Shown piece by piece: positions 1 to 9,187 of a stretch of 64,000 nucleotides of DNA. How positions within the stretch are numbered: the first letter of the stretch is position 1; each line of letters starts with the position of its first letter. The stretch is taken from assembly GCF_003056725.1 (NCBI RefSeq), contig NZ_QBKZ01000004.1, positions 347,284 through 411,283 of the forward strand, written 5' to 3'. Origin of the DNA: Mangrovicoccus ximenensis. GTDB taxonomy: Bacteria; Pseudomonadota; Alphaproteobacteria; Rhodobacterales; Rhodobacteraceae. Both the position numbers and the translations under genes were made by a program. Below the pieces are notes generated by a model that searched no databases, was not told where the DNA came from, and saw nothing but the letters and a program-made list of their open reading frames with translations.

Positions 1-7
1 TTGGGGT

Positions 8-1585
8 CTAGACCATCATTTCCTTGGTGGCCGAGAGGGTCAGGTCGGGATAGTCGCGCTCGATCCGGTCGATGTCCCATTGCAGGCGCGTCAGGTAGAC
101 CATGTCGCCGTCATTGTCGGCGGCCATGTGGCCCTTGTTGGTGTCGACGAATTTCTCGAGCTTGTCCTTCGGCCCCGTGACCCAGCGGGCCGAGGTGAAT
201 TGCGACGGCTCGAAGCGCACCGGCAGGCCGTATTCCAGCTCGATCCGGCTGGCCAGCACCTCGAATTGCAGCGCGCCGACCACGCCGACGATGAAGCCCG
301 AACCGATCATCGGCTTGAAGACCTTGGCCGCGCCTTCCTCGGCGAACTGCATCAGCGCCTTTTCCAGGTGCTTGGTCTTCATCGGATCGCCGGAGCGCAC
401 GCCCTGCAGCAGTTCCGGCGCGAAGCTCGGAATGCCGGTGACGCGCAGCGCCTCGCCTTCGGTCAGCGTGTCGCCGATCCTCAGCTGCCCGTGGTTCGGG
501 ATGCCGATGATGTCGCCCGCCCAGGCCTCTTCGGCCAGCTCGCGGTCGGAAGCCAGGAAGAGCACCGGATTCGAGATCGCCATCGGCTTCTTGCTGCGCA
601 CATGCGTGAGCTTCATGCCGCGCTGGAAATGCCCGGAGGCCAGCCGCAGGAACGCGACGCGGTCGCGGTGCTTGGGGTCCATGTTGGCCTGGACCTTGAA
701 GACGAAGCCGGTGACCTTCTTCTCGTCCGGCGCGATCTGCCGGGGGCTGGCGGATTGCGGCTGCGGCTCGGGGCCGTAATTGCCGATCCCGTCCATCAGT
801 TCCTTGACCCCGAAGGAGTTGATCGCCGAGCCGAACCAGATCGGCGTCATCGTGCCGTCCATCACGGCCTGCGGGTCGAGCGCGGGCAGCAGCTCGCGCG
901 CCATCTCGATCTCCTCGCGAAGCTGCGCCAGCAGCTCCGGCGGGACATGCTCGGCAAGCTTCGGATCGTCGAGCCCCTCGATGGCGATGCTCTCGGCCAC
1001 CTTGTTGCGGTCGGCGCGGTCCATCAGCTCCAGCCGGTCGCGAAGCAGGTCGTAGCAGCCGAGGAACTCGCGCCCCATGCCGATCGGCCAGCTGGCAGGC
1101 GTCACGTCGATCGCCAGGTTCTCCTGGATCTCGTCGATGATCTCGAAGACGTCGCGGCTTTCGCGGTCCATCTTGTTGCAGAAGGTCAGGATCGGCAGGT
1201 CGCGCAGGCGGCAGACCTCGAACAGCTTCTGCGTCTGGCTTTCCACGCCCTTGGCGCCGTCGATCACCATGATTGCCGCGTCCACCGCGGTCAGCGTGCG
1301 GTAGGTGTCCTCGGAGAAGTCCGAGTGGCCGGGCGTGTCGACGAGGTTGAACCGGTAGGGCCCGAAATCGAAGGACATCGCCGAGGCCGAGACCGAGATC
1401 CCGCGGTCCTGCTCCATCTTCATGAAGTCGGAGCGCGTGCGCCGCGCCTCGCCCTTGGCCCGCACCTGGCCGGCCATCTGGATGGCGCCGCCGTAGAGCA
1501 GGAATTTCTCGGTCAGCGTCGTCTTGCCCTTTCTGAAGGTTCTCCGGACCCCGGACGGAAAGCCGGGGGCCGGTTCACCAATCAT
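8..1585 (-). CDS. prfC: Peptide chain release factor 3 with altered N-terminus
   Basis: RF3 is the GTPase that recycles RF1/RF2 from the ribosome after peptide release. The body from GKTTLTEKFLLYGG onward is a normal RF3: G2/G3 region with DTPGHSDFSEDTYR, G4 NKMD, then the beta-barrel and C-terminal domain ending in a conserved manner. The G1 P-loop is abnormal. Where RF3 has RRTFAIISHPDAGKTT this protein reads RRTFRKGKTT, so the residues before GKT are missing. The ATG at 1585 is used here; an in-frame TTG lies at 1603. About 25 N-terminal residues look unlike the family. The gene may be non-functional, or the upstream end may be a junction near 1533. Family assignment is certain; activity is doubtful. 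Confidence 0.85.
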   Translation of the reverse strand: MIGEPAPGFPSGVRRTFRKGKTTLTEKFLLYGGAIQMAGQVRAKGEARRTRSDFMKMEQDRGISVSASAMSFDFGPYRFNLVDTPGHSDFSEDTYRTLTAVDAAIMVIDGAKGVESQTQKLFEVCRLRDLPILTFCNKMDRESRDVFEIIDEIQENLAIDVTPASWPIGMGREFLGCYDLLRDRLELMDRADRNKVAESIAIEGLDDPKLAEHVPPELLAQLREEIEMARELLPALDPQAVMDGTMTPIWFGSAINSFGVKELMDGIGNYGPEPQPQSASPRQIAPDEKKVTGFVFKVQANMDPKHRDRVAFLRLASGHFQRGMKLTHVRSKKPMAISNPVLFLASDRELAEEAWAGDIIGIPNHGQLRIGDTLTEGEALRVTGIPSFAPELLQGVRSGDPMKTKHLEKALMQFAEEGAAKVFKPMIGSGFIVGVVGALQFEVLASRIELEYGLPVRFEPSQFTSARWVTGPKDKLEKFVDTNKGHMAADNDGDMVYLTRLQWDIDRIERDYPDLTLSATKEMMV

Positions 1586-1641
1586 TATCCGTTTTTCCGC
1601 CAAGCTCGCCCAGGCAAAAGCACAGGCTTGCGGGATTTCAA

Positions 1642-2550
1642 ATGGATGACATCATTGCGTCCTCGGGCGGCCGCCACGGTCCTCCGGGGGGCCAAATCGC
1701 CGATCAGCTCAGATGGTTCGACATCACCGAAACCGACCGCCGCCAGGCAGAGGCGCTGGCGGTGACCGCGGACGAGCTGGCCGAACAGATCATCGAGGAT
1801 TTCTATGCCCATCTGCTGAGCTTCGACGACGCGCGGCGCCATTTCCGCAGCGACGAGCAGATCGCCCGGGTGAAGAAGGGGCAACTCAAGTATTTCCGCG
1901 AACTGGTCACCGCGGCGCTGGACGAGGATTACGTCCGCAACCGCCGCCAGATCGGCCAGATCCACGAACGCTCCGGGGTGACGCCGACGCTCTATGTCGG
2001 CGCCTATGCCTATTACCTGCACCGGCTCGGCCACCGGGTGATGGACCGGATGCAGGACGACCCGGGCCGCGCGCTGGCGCTGCTGCTGTCGCTGATCAAG
2101 ATCGCGCATTTCGACATGGCGCAGGCGCTGGAAACCTATGTGGAGGCGCGCGAGGCGACGATCGAACAGCGGGAGAGGGAAATGAGCGAATTGCCGACCC
2201 CGGTGCTGCAGCTGCGCGACGGGCTCCTGCTGATCCCGGTGGTGGGCACGCTCGACAGCTACCGCGCGCGCAGCCTGACGGTGAAGCTCCTGGAAGGCAT
2301 CCGCGACCACCGCGCCCGCGCCGTGGTCCTCGACATCACCGGCGTCGCCGCGGTCGACAGCGCCGTCGCCAACCATCTGATCCAGACCATGACCGCGGCG
2401 CGGCTGATGGGCGCCTCCTCGGTGCTGACCGGGCTTTCCGCCGAGGTCGCGCAGGCGCTGGTCAAGATAGGGGTCACCGGCGAGGCGCTGCGCACCGCGG
2501 GCGACCTGCAGCACGGCATCGAGATGGCCGAACGCATGCTGGAGATCTGA
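1642..2550 (+). CDS. RsbR-like stressosome protein, globin sensor plus STAS
   Basis: First gene of a four-gene stressosome-type operon. Residues about 20-165 form a protoglobin/globin-coupled sensor fold (helical; IGQIHERSGVTP carries the likely proximal heme histidine). Residues about 180-300 are a STAS domain of the RsbR/RsbS type (VVLDITGVAAVDSAVANHL), with Ser/Thr at the phosphoacceptor loop. By family, RsbR proteins sit in the stressosome and pass an input signal, here probably O2 or another heme ligand, to RsbT. The next gene, rsbS-like, follows after 3 bp. The ATG at 1642 lies only about 55 bp from the start of divergent prfC. Confidence 0.9.
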   Translation: MDDIIASSGGRHGPPGGQIADQLRWFDITETDRRQAEALAVTADELAEQIIEDFYAHLLSFDDARRHFRSDEQIARVKKGQLKYFRELVTAALDEDYVRNRRQIGQIHERSGVTPTLYVGAYAYYLHRLGHRVMDRMQDDPGRALALLLSLIKIAHFDMAQALETYVEAREATIEQREREMSELPTPVLQLRDGLLLIPVVGTLDSYRARSLTVKLLEGIRDHRARAVVLDITGVAAVDSAVANHLIQTMTAARLMGASSVLTGLSAEVAQALVKIGVTGEALRTAGDLQHGIEMAERMLEI

Positions 2551-2553
2551 GCC

Positions 2554-2910
2554 ATGCCGGTCCGCGTCCCCATCCTGCGCCAGGGCCGCACGCTGATCGC
2601 CTCGATCCAGGAGGATCTGAGCGACAGCGACATCCTCGCGCTGCAGGCCCGCGTGCTGGAGGACGTGATCCGCCACCGCGCCACCGGCGTGATCTTCGAT
2701 GTCAGCGCGCTCGACGTGCTCGACAGCTTCGGCACCCGCACGCTCAGCGACATTGCCGCCGCCGTGCAGCTGCGCGGCGCGCGCATGGTCATCGTCGGCA
2801 TCCAGCCCGAGGTGGCCTTCTCCATGGTGCTGCTCGGGCTCACCCTCGCCGACGTGCCGACCGCGCTCGATCTCGAGACCGGGCTGGCGATGCTCGGCAG
2901 GGCCGCCTGA
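2554..2910 (+). CDS. RsbS-like STAS-domain stressosome scaffold/antagonist
   Basis: A 118-residue single STAS domain (VIFDVSALDVLDSFGTRTLSDI with the conserved D-S phosphorylation motif). RsbS proteins form the stressosome core with RsbR and hold the kinase RsbT until phosphorylated. It lies between the globin-STAS gene (3 bp upstream) and the kinase gene, whose ATG overlaps its TGA, so translation is probably coupled. Confidence 0.9.
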   Translation: MPVRVPILRQGRTLIASIQEDLSDSDILALQARVLEDVIRHRATGVIFDVSALDVLDSFGTRTLSDIAAAVQLRGARMVIVGIQPEVAFSMVLLGLTLADVPTALDLETGLAMLGRAA

Positions 2911-3329
2911 TGACCGGCCTCGACCTCGCCGCGCCGCAGATGCAGCGGATCGAACGCGACGGCGACGTGGTGGCCGCGCGCCAGATCGGGCGGCACCTGG
3001 CGGCCGAGATCGGCTTCAGCCGTCCCGAACAGGCGCTGATCGCCACCGCAATCTCGGAACTGGCGCGCAACATCGTCTCCTATGCCGAACGCGGGATGAT
3101 CTCCTTCGCGGCGGTCGATGCCGAGCGGCGCCAAGGGCTGCGCATCACCGCCGAGGACCGCGGTCCGGGCATCGCCGACATCCACGCCGCGATGACCGAC
3201 GGCTTCTCCACCGGCAACAGCCTCGGGCTCGGCCTGCCCGGCACCCAGCGCATCATGGACGAATTCGACATCCGCTCCGCCCCCGGCGAAGGCGTCACCG
3301 TGACGGTCGTCAAATGGAAATCGCGGTAG
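2910..3329 (+). CDS. RsbT-like serine/threonine kinase
   Basis: A 139-residue GHKL/HATPase_c kinase. The N-box AISELARNIVSYA, the G1 box EDRGPGI and the G2 segment GLGLPGTQRIMDEF are all visible. In stressosome systems RsbT phosphorylates RsbS and RsbR, is released, and activates the phosphatase encoded next. The ATG overlaps the rsbS stop (ATGA), and the gene overlaps the following phosphatase start by 16 bp. The whole kinase appears intact although its presumed partner is cut short. Confidence 0.9.
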   Translation: MTGLDLAAPQMQRIERDGDVVAARQIGRHLAAEIGFSRPEQALIATAISELARNIVSYAERGMISFAAVDAERRQGLRITAEDRGPGIADIHAAMTDGFSTGNSLGLGLPGTQRIMDEFDIRSAPGEGVTVTVVKWKSR

Positions 3330-3565
3330 CCCAGGGCACGATACCGTCCGGCACCGCGGGCCAGGAGCTGGGCTGGGGCGTCGCCTCCAGGCCGAAGATC
3401 CGCGGCCAGGCCTCGGGCGACGGCTACCTGATCCGCCGCGTGGAGGACAACCTGCTGATCGCGGTGGTCGACGGCGCCGGATCCGGACGGGAGGCCGCCG
3501 CCGCCGCCGAGGCCTGCCTCGGCAGCCTGAAGGGCGGCATCGGCACCGATCTCCCCCGGCTCTTC
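3314..3565 (+). pseudogene. Truncated PP2C/SpoIIE-type phosphatase (RsbX/RsbU-like)
   Basis: Starts with the ATG at 3314 inside the rsbT 3' end. About 75 residues match the N-terminus of stressosome-linked PP2C phosphatases (WGVASRPKIRGQASGD, then LIAVVDGAGSGREA, where the first metal-binding aspartates sit). The coding sense ends near 3565, where the DNA becomes the reversed 5' end of a tsaE-like gene. Most of the catalytic domain is missing, so the operon has lost its output phosphatase. Confidence 0.75.
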
Positions 3566-3628
3566 AGGCGGCGGGCAAGGGCGGCGGTGTCGTCGGGCGT
3601 GGGAAGACGGAGGTCGAGGCTCGGCATG
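3566..3628 (-). pseudogene. 5' fragment of tsaE
   Basis: Reading leftward from the ATG at 3628 gives MPSLDLRLPTPDDTAALARRL, the usual N-terminus of TsaE (YjeE), the ATPase of tRNA threonylcarbamoyladenosine synthesis. After about 21 codons the match stops at the junction with the phosphatase fragment. The Walker A region is absent. It is too short to be functional and is recognised only from its conserved start. Confidence 0.5.
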
Positions 3629-3718
3629 GCGCGACTATGGGCGGCGGCAGCGCCGGGCTCAAGGGGCAGAAGCAGGGGCAGATCGGCGCGCTGGCAGGCG
3701 CGCCGGCCGGGACCGGGC

Positions 3719-4189
3719 TCAGAAGGCTTCCGGTTTCGCCTCGCGCGCCATGTGGTCGAGCACGGCATTGACGAAGCGCGATTCCTTGCCGTCCGGGAAG
3801 AAGGCCTGGGAGATCTGGACGTATTCGACGATCACCACGCGCGGCGGCGTGTCGGCGACGGTCAGCTCGGCGCCCGCGGCGCGGAACAGCGCCCGCAGCG
3901 TCGGGTCGATCCGGTCGATCGGCCATTTCGCCACCAGCGCCCGGTCGGTCATCTTGTCGATCGAACCCTGGTTGTCGACGGCGCCGTTGACCAGCGTGCG
4001 GAAGACCTTCACGTCGGCCTCCTGCATGGCATAGTCCTCGAACTCCTCGCCGAAGCGGTGATCCGCGAATTCCTTGACGATCTGGCCGATCGGCGCGTCG
4101 GACTGCTCCATCTGGAACAGCGCCTGGACGGCGAAGAACCGCGCGGCCGAGCGCATCGCGCGTTTCTGGTTGCCGGAAAGCGTGGTCAT
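3719..4189 (-). CDS. nusB: Transcription antitermination factor NusB
   Basis: 156 residues, all-helical NusB fold: an N-terminal RSAARFFAVQALFQME helix, and the C-terminal VVIVEYVQISQAFFPDGKESRFVNAVLDHMA that is highly conserved. NusB with NusE binds boxA RNA and promotes antitermination in rRNA operons. It overlaps the ribH stop (4186-4189), the standard ribH-nusB arrangement in alphaproteobacteria. Confidence 0.95.
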   Translation of the reverse strand: MTTLSGNQKRAMRSAARFFAVQALFQMEQSDAPIGQIVKEFADHRFGEEFEDYAMQEADVKVFRTLVNGAVDNQGSIDKMTDRALVAKWPIDRIDPTLRALFRAAGAELTVADTPPRVVIVEYVQISQAFFPDGKESRFVNAVLDHMAREAKPEAF

Positions 4190-4698
4190 GCCTGCTTGCT
4201 CCCGGTCTTGAAGCCGATGCCCTTGGCCGCAGGCGCGAATTTGCGGGTCAGCGCGATCAGGTGCAGCGCGGCCGCCGCGGCGCCGCCGCCCTTGTTCTGT
4301 TCGCCCGGCTCGGCGCGGACGATGGCCTGGTCGAGGTTTTCGACGGTCAGGATGCCGTTGCCGATGCAGGCGCCTTCGAGGCCCAGCAGCTGCAGCGCGC
4401 GCGAGCTGTCGTTGCAGACGGTGTCGTAATGGGTGGTCTCGCCGCGGATCACGCAGCCGAGCGCCACGAAGCCGTCGAAATCGGCCTGGCGGTAGGCGAT
4501 GCGGATCGCGGTCGGGATTTCCAGCGCGCCGGGGACCTCGATGGTCTCGTGGGCGGCGCCTGCCGCATCCAGTTCGGCCCGCGCCCCCGCCAGCTGCGCG
4601 TCAGCGATCTCCTTGTAGTAGGGAGAGACCACGATGAGCACCTTCGGAGCGTCTTCGAATTCCGGGCGCGGCAGGGTGTAATGGGTAATGCTGGCCAT
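4186..4698 (-). CDS. ribH: 6,7-dimethyl-8-ribityllumazine synthase
   Basis: 170 residues, the penultimate step of riboflavin synthesis: condenses 5-amino-6-ribitylaminouracil with 3,4-dihydroxy-2-butanone 4-phosphate. Visible signatures are VPGALEIPTAI, GCVIRGETTHYD with the catalytic-region histidine, and NGILTVE. It is translationally coupled to nusB (4-bp overlap). ribB, which makes the butanone substrate, lies about 800 bp upstream on the same strand. Confidence 0.96.
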   Translation of the reverse strand: MASITHYTLPRPEFEDAPKVLIVVSPYYKEIADAQLAGARAELDAAGAAHETIEVPGALEIPTAIRIAYRQADFDGFVALGCVIRGETTHYDTVCNDSSRALQLLGLEGACIGNGILTVENLDQAIVRAEPGEQNKGGGAAAAALHLIALTRKFAPAAKGIGFKTGSKQA

Positions 4699-4802
4699 GA
4701 AACTGGCTCCTCAGAGAGTTCGGAAAGGCCACCTACCTCCATGCGCCGCAAAGCACAAGAGTTTCGTCCCGGCCGGCCGCGCGCGGCGGGGCGCCGTGGC
4801 GT

Positions 4803-5393
4803 TCAGGTAAAGGCCATGTCGGCATAGTCCTGGCTCTGTCCCAGCGCGGCGAGCGTCTGGCCGATCGTCTGCTGTCCATGGCAGAGCCAGCGGATCTTCG
4901 GCCCCAGGTCGCCATGGGGCTCGTCGAACAGCTGGTCGCCGCGCAGCGGGTCCTTGTAGTAGAGAGTCCCGGTCGCGGCATCGGCCCCGACCAGCAGGAT
5001 GTAATGTCCGACGGAGGCGCCGGCCTTGCCGACGCCGCTGCCATTGGCGATCAGCGGGCCGAAATTCCCGAGCATGTCCACATAGTCGCCGATCGTGCCG
5101 GGCAGGTTGTCCGGCGCCGCGAGCAGCGTGCCGAAATGCCGGAAGTCGTTTTCCGGATCGTAGGCCGCCAGCGATTTGAACGGATTGGAGGGCCTCGGCA
5201 GCGTCACGCCCTCGGCCGTGACGCCGGTCTGCTTCCTGTAATGCCATTTCAGCAGCGCCTTGAGCGCATAGCGCCCGCAGGTCGGGTCGATGGCGATATT
5301 TGGAAGGAAGCTTGCGCCGGTCCGCTTGGACAGCCGCTGGTCATGCATCACGGGCTCGGGATCGAGCACCGGGGTCAGTGCGTATCGGGGCAT
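4803..5393 (-). CDS. Papain-like cysteine peptidase-family protein
   Basis: A 196-residue protein inserted between ribB and ribH. The pattern is that of papain-like (AvrRpt2/C39-like) domains: DPTCGRYALKALLKWH gives a candidate nucleophile Cys, SVGHYILLVGADAATGTLYYKDP gives the His and Asp, and GPLIANGSG lies between. No signal peptide or membrane segment is visible. The ATG at 5393 is preceded by GGGAGG. Similar stand-alone domains act as proteases or toxins; which applies here cannot be told, and the family call is moderate. Confidence 0.6.
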   Translation of the reverse strand: MPRYALTPVLDPEPVMHDQRLSKRTGASFLPNIAIDPTCGRYALKALLKWHYRKQTGVTAEGVTLPRPSNPFKSLAAYDPENDFRHFGTLLAAPDNLPGTIGDYVDMLGNFGPLIANGSGVGKAGASVGHYILLVGADAATGTLYYKDPLRGDQLFDEPHGDLGPKIRWLCHGQQTIGQTLAALGQSQDYADMAFT

Positions 5394-5497
5394 TGCGGGC
5401 CTCCCGCCGGTTGGTCTGCGGCAAGACTGCAATCCGGCAGGAGGCTTGGCAAGTGCTGCTTTCCGCTGCGTCCGTGCGGAGCGCGGAAAGCGGCGGA

Positions 5498-6601
5498 TCA
5501 GTCGTCGATCCGACGGGTGTCGGTGATCGACAGGCCGTAGGCGTCGAGGCCGACGATCTTGGGCTTCGGCGAGTTGGTCAGCAGCACCAGCTCGTGCAGG
5601 CCGAGCGAGCTGAGGATCTGCGCGCCGAGGCCGTAGCGGCGCAGCGTGGCCGGGCTGGCGGCATCCTCGGTGGCGAGCTTCAGCGTGGTGTCGCGGATCA
5701 GCACGACGACGCCGCGGCCTTCCTCGGCGATCTGGGACATGGCGCGCTGGAACTCGGTGGCGCGGCCCGCATCGCCGATGCCGACGATGTCGAGCATCGG
5801 GTCGAGCGTGTGCATCCGGGTCAGCACCGGGCCGGGCGTGGTCACGTCGCCCTTGACCAGCGCGATGTGCTCGTCGCCATGCGACTGGTCGGTATAGACC
5901 TTCATCGCCCAGTTGCCGCCGAATTGCGACGTGATCTGGCGCTCTTCGGTGCATTTCACCAGGTTGTCGTGGCGGCGGCGATAGGCGATCAGGTCGGCGA
6001 TGGTGCCGATCTTGAGGTTGTGCAGCTGCGCGAAGGACACCAGATCGGGCAGGCGGGCCATCGACCCGTCTTCCTTCATGATCTCGCAGATCACGCCGGA
6101 GGCGTTGAGGCCTGCCAGGCGCGACACGTCCACGGCCGCTTCGGTATGGCCGGCGCGGACCAGCACGCCGCCGTCGCGGGCGCGCAGCGGGAAGATGTGG
6201 CCGGGGGTGGCGATGTCGGCACCGGTTTTCGACGGGTCGATCGCGACGGCGACGGTGCGCGCGCGGTCATAGGCCGAGATGCCGGTGGTGACGCCTTCGC
6301 GGGCCTCGATCGAGACGGTGAAGGCGGTCTCGTGGCGCGACGAGTTCTGCGAGGCCATCAGCGGCAGGCCGAGCGCGTCGATGCGCTCGCCGGGCAGCGA
6401 CAGGCAGATCAGGCCGCGGCCATGGGTGGCCATGAAGTTGATCGCCTCGGGCGTTGCCATCTGCGCGGGGATGACGAGGTCGCCCTCGTTTTCGCGGTCC
6501 TCGTGATCGACGAGAATGAACATCCGCCCGTTGCGGGCATCGTCGATGATTTCCTCGATCGGAGAGATCGCGTCCGTGTATTCGCCCGATTCCGACATCA
6601 C
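5498..6601 (-). CDS. ribB: 3,4-dihydroxy-2-butanone 4-phosphate synthase with degenerate RibA domain
   Basis: 367 residues. Residues about 15-210 are a complete DHBP synthase ([13 protein letters not shown] acid loop, GHTEAAVD). Residues about 215-360 align with GTP cyclohydrolase II but lack its zinc cysteines: where GCHII has the Cys-rich GSLRCDCG motif this reads [15 protein letters not shown]. The C-terminal half is therefore probably not a cyclohydrolase, as is known for many alphaproteobacterial RibB proteins. Function: ribulose 5-phosphate to DHBP for riboflavin synthesis, feeding RibH downstream. Confidence 0.93.
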   Translation of the reverse strand: MMSESGEYTDAISPIEEIIDDARNGRMFILVDHEDRENEGDLVIPAQMATPEAINFMATHGRGLICLSLPGERIDALGLPLMASQNSSRHETAFTVSIEAREGVTTGISAYDRARTVAVAIDPSKTGADIATPGHIFPLRARDGGVLVRAGHTEAAVDVSRLAGLNASGVICEIMKEDGSMARLPDLVSFAQLHNLKIGTIADLIAYRRRHDNLVKCTEERQITSQFGGNWAMKVYTDQSHGDEHIALVKGDVTTPGPVLTRMHTLDPMLDIVGIGDAGRATEFQRAMSQIAEEGRGVVVLIRDTTLKLATEDAASPATLRRYGLGAQILSSLGLHELVLLTNSPKPKIVGLDAYGLSITDTRRIDD

Positions 6602-6744
6602 CCGGCTCCTGTGGCTTGCATTTGGAGGGCCGGGTTAGCGCAATGCGGGGCTTTTGACCAGTGCCGAGGGCGCAGGAGCCTTGTGCAATAGCGCAGGATG
6701 GCTGGCAGAATTGCGGCAGGGCCGGGGGCGGGCGCCCCCGGGGG

Positions 6745-7962
6745 TCATTCGGCGGCGCGGTACCAGGCGACGATCAGCGCCCGGTCCTCGTCGGTCATGT
6801 AGTTGTAGGCGCCCGGCGGCATGGCGTTGGTGACGCCTGCCTGCAGGTAGATGTCGCGGGCATGCGTGGCGATCCAGCCGGGGTTGTCGAGCCGCACGCC
6901 CTTGGGAGCCGCCGGGCCGATGCCGGGCACGCCCGGCTCGGGCGCGTGGCACATCGAGCAGCTGTTGACCACCACCTCGGCCACCTCGTCGAAGCCCGGC
7001 GCGGCAGCGAAGCGCTCGGCCGCGGGCGTCAGCTTGGCCTCGTCCTCCCAGTCCATGTTCTGGATCGGCCCGAGGCTCAGCCCCATGATGGCGAGGAACA
7101 GCAGCAGCGTCAGCCCCCAGGTCCACCACAGCAGCGTCTTCGTCGCGTGCATCGTGTTGAAGAAATGCCGGATCGTCACGCCCATCAGGAAGACCAGCGC
7201 CGCGATCAGCCAGTTCCACTGGCTGGCGAAGGCCAGCGGGTAATGCGTCGACAGCATCATGAAGAGCACCGGCAGCGTCAGGTAGTTGTTGTGGGTCGAG
7301 CGCTGCTTGGCGATGATGCCGTATTTCGGGTCGGGCGTGCGTCCGGCCTTCAGGTCGGCGACCACGATCCGCTGGTTCGGCATGATGATGAAGAACACAT
7401 TCGCCGACATGATCGTCGCGGTGAAGGCGCCCAGGTGAAGCAGCGCGGCGCGGCCCGAGAAGACATGCGTGTAGAAGAAGGCGATGACGACGAGGATCAC
7501 GTAGAGCCCGATCATCAGCTTGGTGTGGTCGTCGCCGAATTTCGACTTGCAGATCCGGTCATAGGCGATCCATCCGAAGGCCAGAGAGCCCAGCGAGATC
7601 AGGATGCCCGCCCAGACCGGGATGTCGAGCACGTTGGGGTCGATCAGGAAGATCTCGGCGCCCATGTAATAGACCAGCACCATCAGCGCGAAGCCCGACA
7701 GCCAGGTCGCGTAGCTTTCCCATTTGAACCAGATCAGGTCCTCGGGCATCCGCGCGGGCGCCACCAGGTATTTCTGGATATGGTAGAAGCCGCCGCCATG
7801 GACCTGCCATTCCTCGCCCTTGACGCCCTCCTTCGGCTCCAGCGGCGTGCGCAGGCCGAGATCGAGCGCGATGAAATAGAACGAGGAGCCGATCCAGGCG
7901 ATGCCTGTGATCACATGCAGCCAGCGGACGGCGAATTCCGCCCAGGCCTCGATCAGGGTCAT
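6745..7962 (-). CDS. puuD: Urate hydroxylase PuuD, membrane protein with cytochrome c domain
   Basis: About 405 residues. The N-terminal 300 residues hold about eight membrane spans (the DUF989/urate oxidase N domain; RWLHVITGIAWIGSSFYF start, HLGAFTATIMSANVFFIIMPNQ). The C-terminus carries a c-type heme motif CSMCH with a later Met ligand candidate (MPPGAYNYM). PuuD oxidises urate to 5-hydroxyisourate and passes electrons to the respiratory chain. ATG 7962 has GAGGAAG upstream; an in-frame TTG at 7968 is the alternative. It lies with hpxO and uraH on the same strand. Confidence 0.93.
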   Translation of the reverse strand: MTLIEAWAEFAVRWLHVITGIAWIGSSFYFIALDLGLRTPLEPKEGVKGEEWQVHGGGFYHIQKYLVAPARMPEDLIWFKWESYATWLSGFALMVLVYYMGAEIFLIDPNVLDIPVWAGILISLGSLAFGWIAYDRICKSKFGDDHTKLMIGLYVILVVIAFFYTHVFSGRAALLHLGAFTATIMSANVFFIIMPNQRIVVADLKAGRTPDPKYGIIAKQRSTHNNYLTLPVLFMMLSTHYPLAFASQWNWLIAALVFLMGVTIRHFFNTMHATKTLLWWTWGLTLLLFLAIMGLSLGPIQNMDWEDEAKLTPAAERFAAAPGFDEVAEVVVNSCSMCHAPEPGVPGIGPAAPKGVRLDNPGWIATHARDIYLQAGVTNAMPPGAYNYMTDEDRALIVAWYRAAE

Positions 7963-8005
7963 GTCCAACGCGTCTTCCTCCTAATGTGCCGCCCAAGCGC
8001 TGCCG

Positions 8006-9163
8006 TCAGCCGAGCGGATTGCCTGCGATGTTCGAAATGATGCCGCGCATGATGTTGCTGCCGTCCTCGCGGCGCAGCCCGTCATACCAGGCCTGCGTCG
8101 CCGCTGGGTCCTTGGCATGGGTGACGTCGCAGCGCTTGCGGGCGCGCAGCACCAGCTCGGCGGCGCGGTCCGTGCGGCGGGCCTGGTAGCGGCGCAGCGC
8201 GTCCTCGATGCCCAGGCTGTTGGTCTGCAGCGCGATCGCCAGAACGACCGCGTCTTCCAGCGCCATGCAGCCGCCCTGGCCGATATCCGGCGCCGTGTTG
8301 TGCGCCGAGTCGCCCAGGAGCGCGATCCGCCCCTTCACCCAGGTGTGGAACGGGTCGATGTCATGGATCTCGATGCGGTTGGCCGCCATCGGGTCGATCC
8401 GCTCGATCAGCCGCTGCACGGGGTCCGCCCAGCCGGCGAATTCGGCCTTCAGCTCGGCACGGAAGGCGTCGCGCGCGACGGTCCGGCCGGAAGGGCCGGG
8501 CGTGTCGAAGAAGAAGTAGAACCGGTCCCCGGCGATCGGCATCAGCGAGACGCGCTTGCCCTCGGCGACGAAGACCGTCCATTCGTCGGGGGGCGCCAGC
8601 CCGGCATCGGCCGCCACCAGCCCGTTCCAGTTCACGTAGCCCGCATAGCGCCGCTCGGCTGGCCTCCCCAGCACATGGGTGCGCACCACGGAATGCGCGC
8701 CATCCGCGCCGATCAGCATGTCGGCCGTGTCGGTGCGGCCATCCTCGAAGGTCGCGGTGACGGTGCCGCCCTGCTGCGAGACCGCCGTGACCCTGCGGCC
8801 CAGATGCAGGCTCTCGGGGCCGAAGACACGCATCAGCATGCTCTGCAGCTCTGCGCGCGACACCGGGTAGGGGCGCTGCCCGACCTCCTCGACCAGCGGC
8901 GCGAAGCTGAACCGGGTCATCACCTCGCCGCTGAGACCGTCGAGATAGCCCATGCCATCCATGCGCCCGCCGATCGCAGCGACCTCGTCGCGCAGGCCCA
9001 GGTAATTCAGGCACTTGACCCCGTTCGACCAGACCGAAATCGCCGCGCCCACCGGCTTCACCTCGGTGACGCGGTCATAGATCGCGACGTCCCAGCCGAT
9101 GCGCCGCAGCGCGATCCCGGCGCTCAGGCCGCCGATGCCGGCGCCGACGATGATGACTTTCAT
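8006..9163 (-). CDS. hpxO: FAD-dependent urate hydroxylase HpxO
   Basis: 385 residues of the aromatic flavoprotein hydroxylase type: dinucleotide-binding [19 protein letters not shown] at the N-terminus, the DG motif [11 protein letters not shown], and GD motif [21 protein letters not shown]. HpxO converts urate to 5-hydroxyisourate using NADH and O2. Its presence next to puuD means two non-homologous enzymes for the same reaction sit side by side. It is followed by uraH's product step in the pathway; uraH starts 24 bp upstream on the same strand. Confidence 0.9.
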   Translation of the reverse strand: MKVIIVGAGIGGLSAGIALRRIGWDVAIYDRVTEVKPVGAAISVWSNGVKCLNYLGLRDEVAAIGGRMDGMGYLDGLSGEVMTRFSFAPLVEEVGQRPYPVSRAELQSMLMRVFGPESLHLGRRVTAVSQQGGTVTATFEDGRTDTADMLIGADGAHSVVRTHVLGRPAERRYAGYVNWNGLVAADAGLAPPDEWTVFVAEGKRVSLMPIAGDRFYFFFDTPGPSGRTVARDAFRAELKAEFAGWADPVQRLIERIDPMAANRIEIHDIDPFHTWVKGRIALLGDSAHNTAPDIGQGGCMALEDAVVLAIALQTNSLGIEDALRRYQARRTDRAAELVLRARKRCDVTHAKDPAATQAWYDGLRREDGSNIMRGIISNIAGNPLG

Positions 9164-9187
9164 GCCGTTTGCTCCACCTGCGAATGC

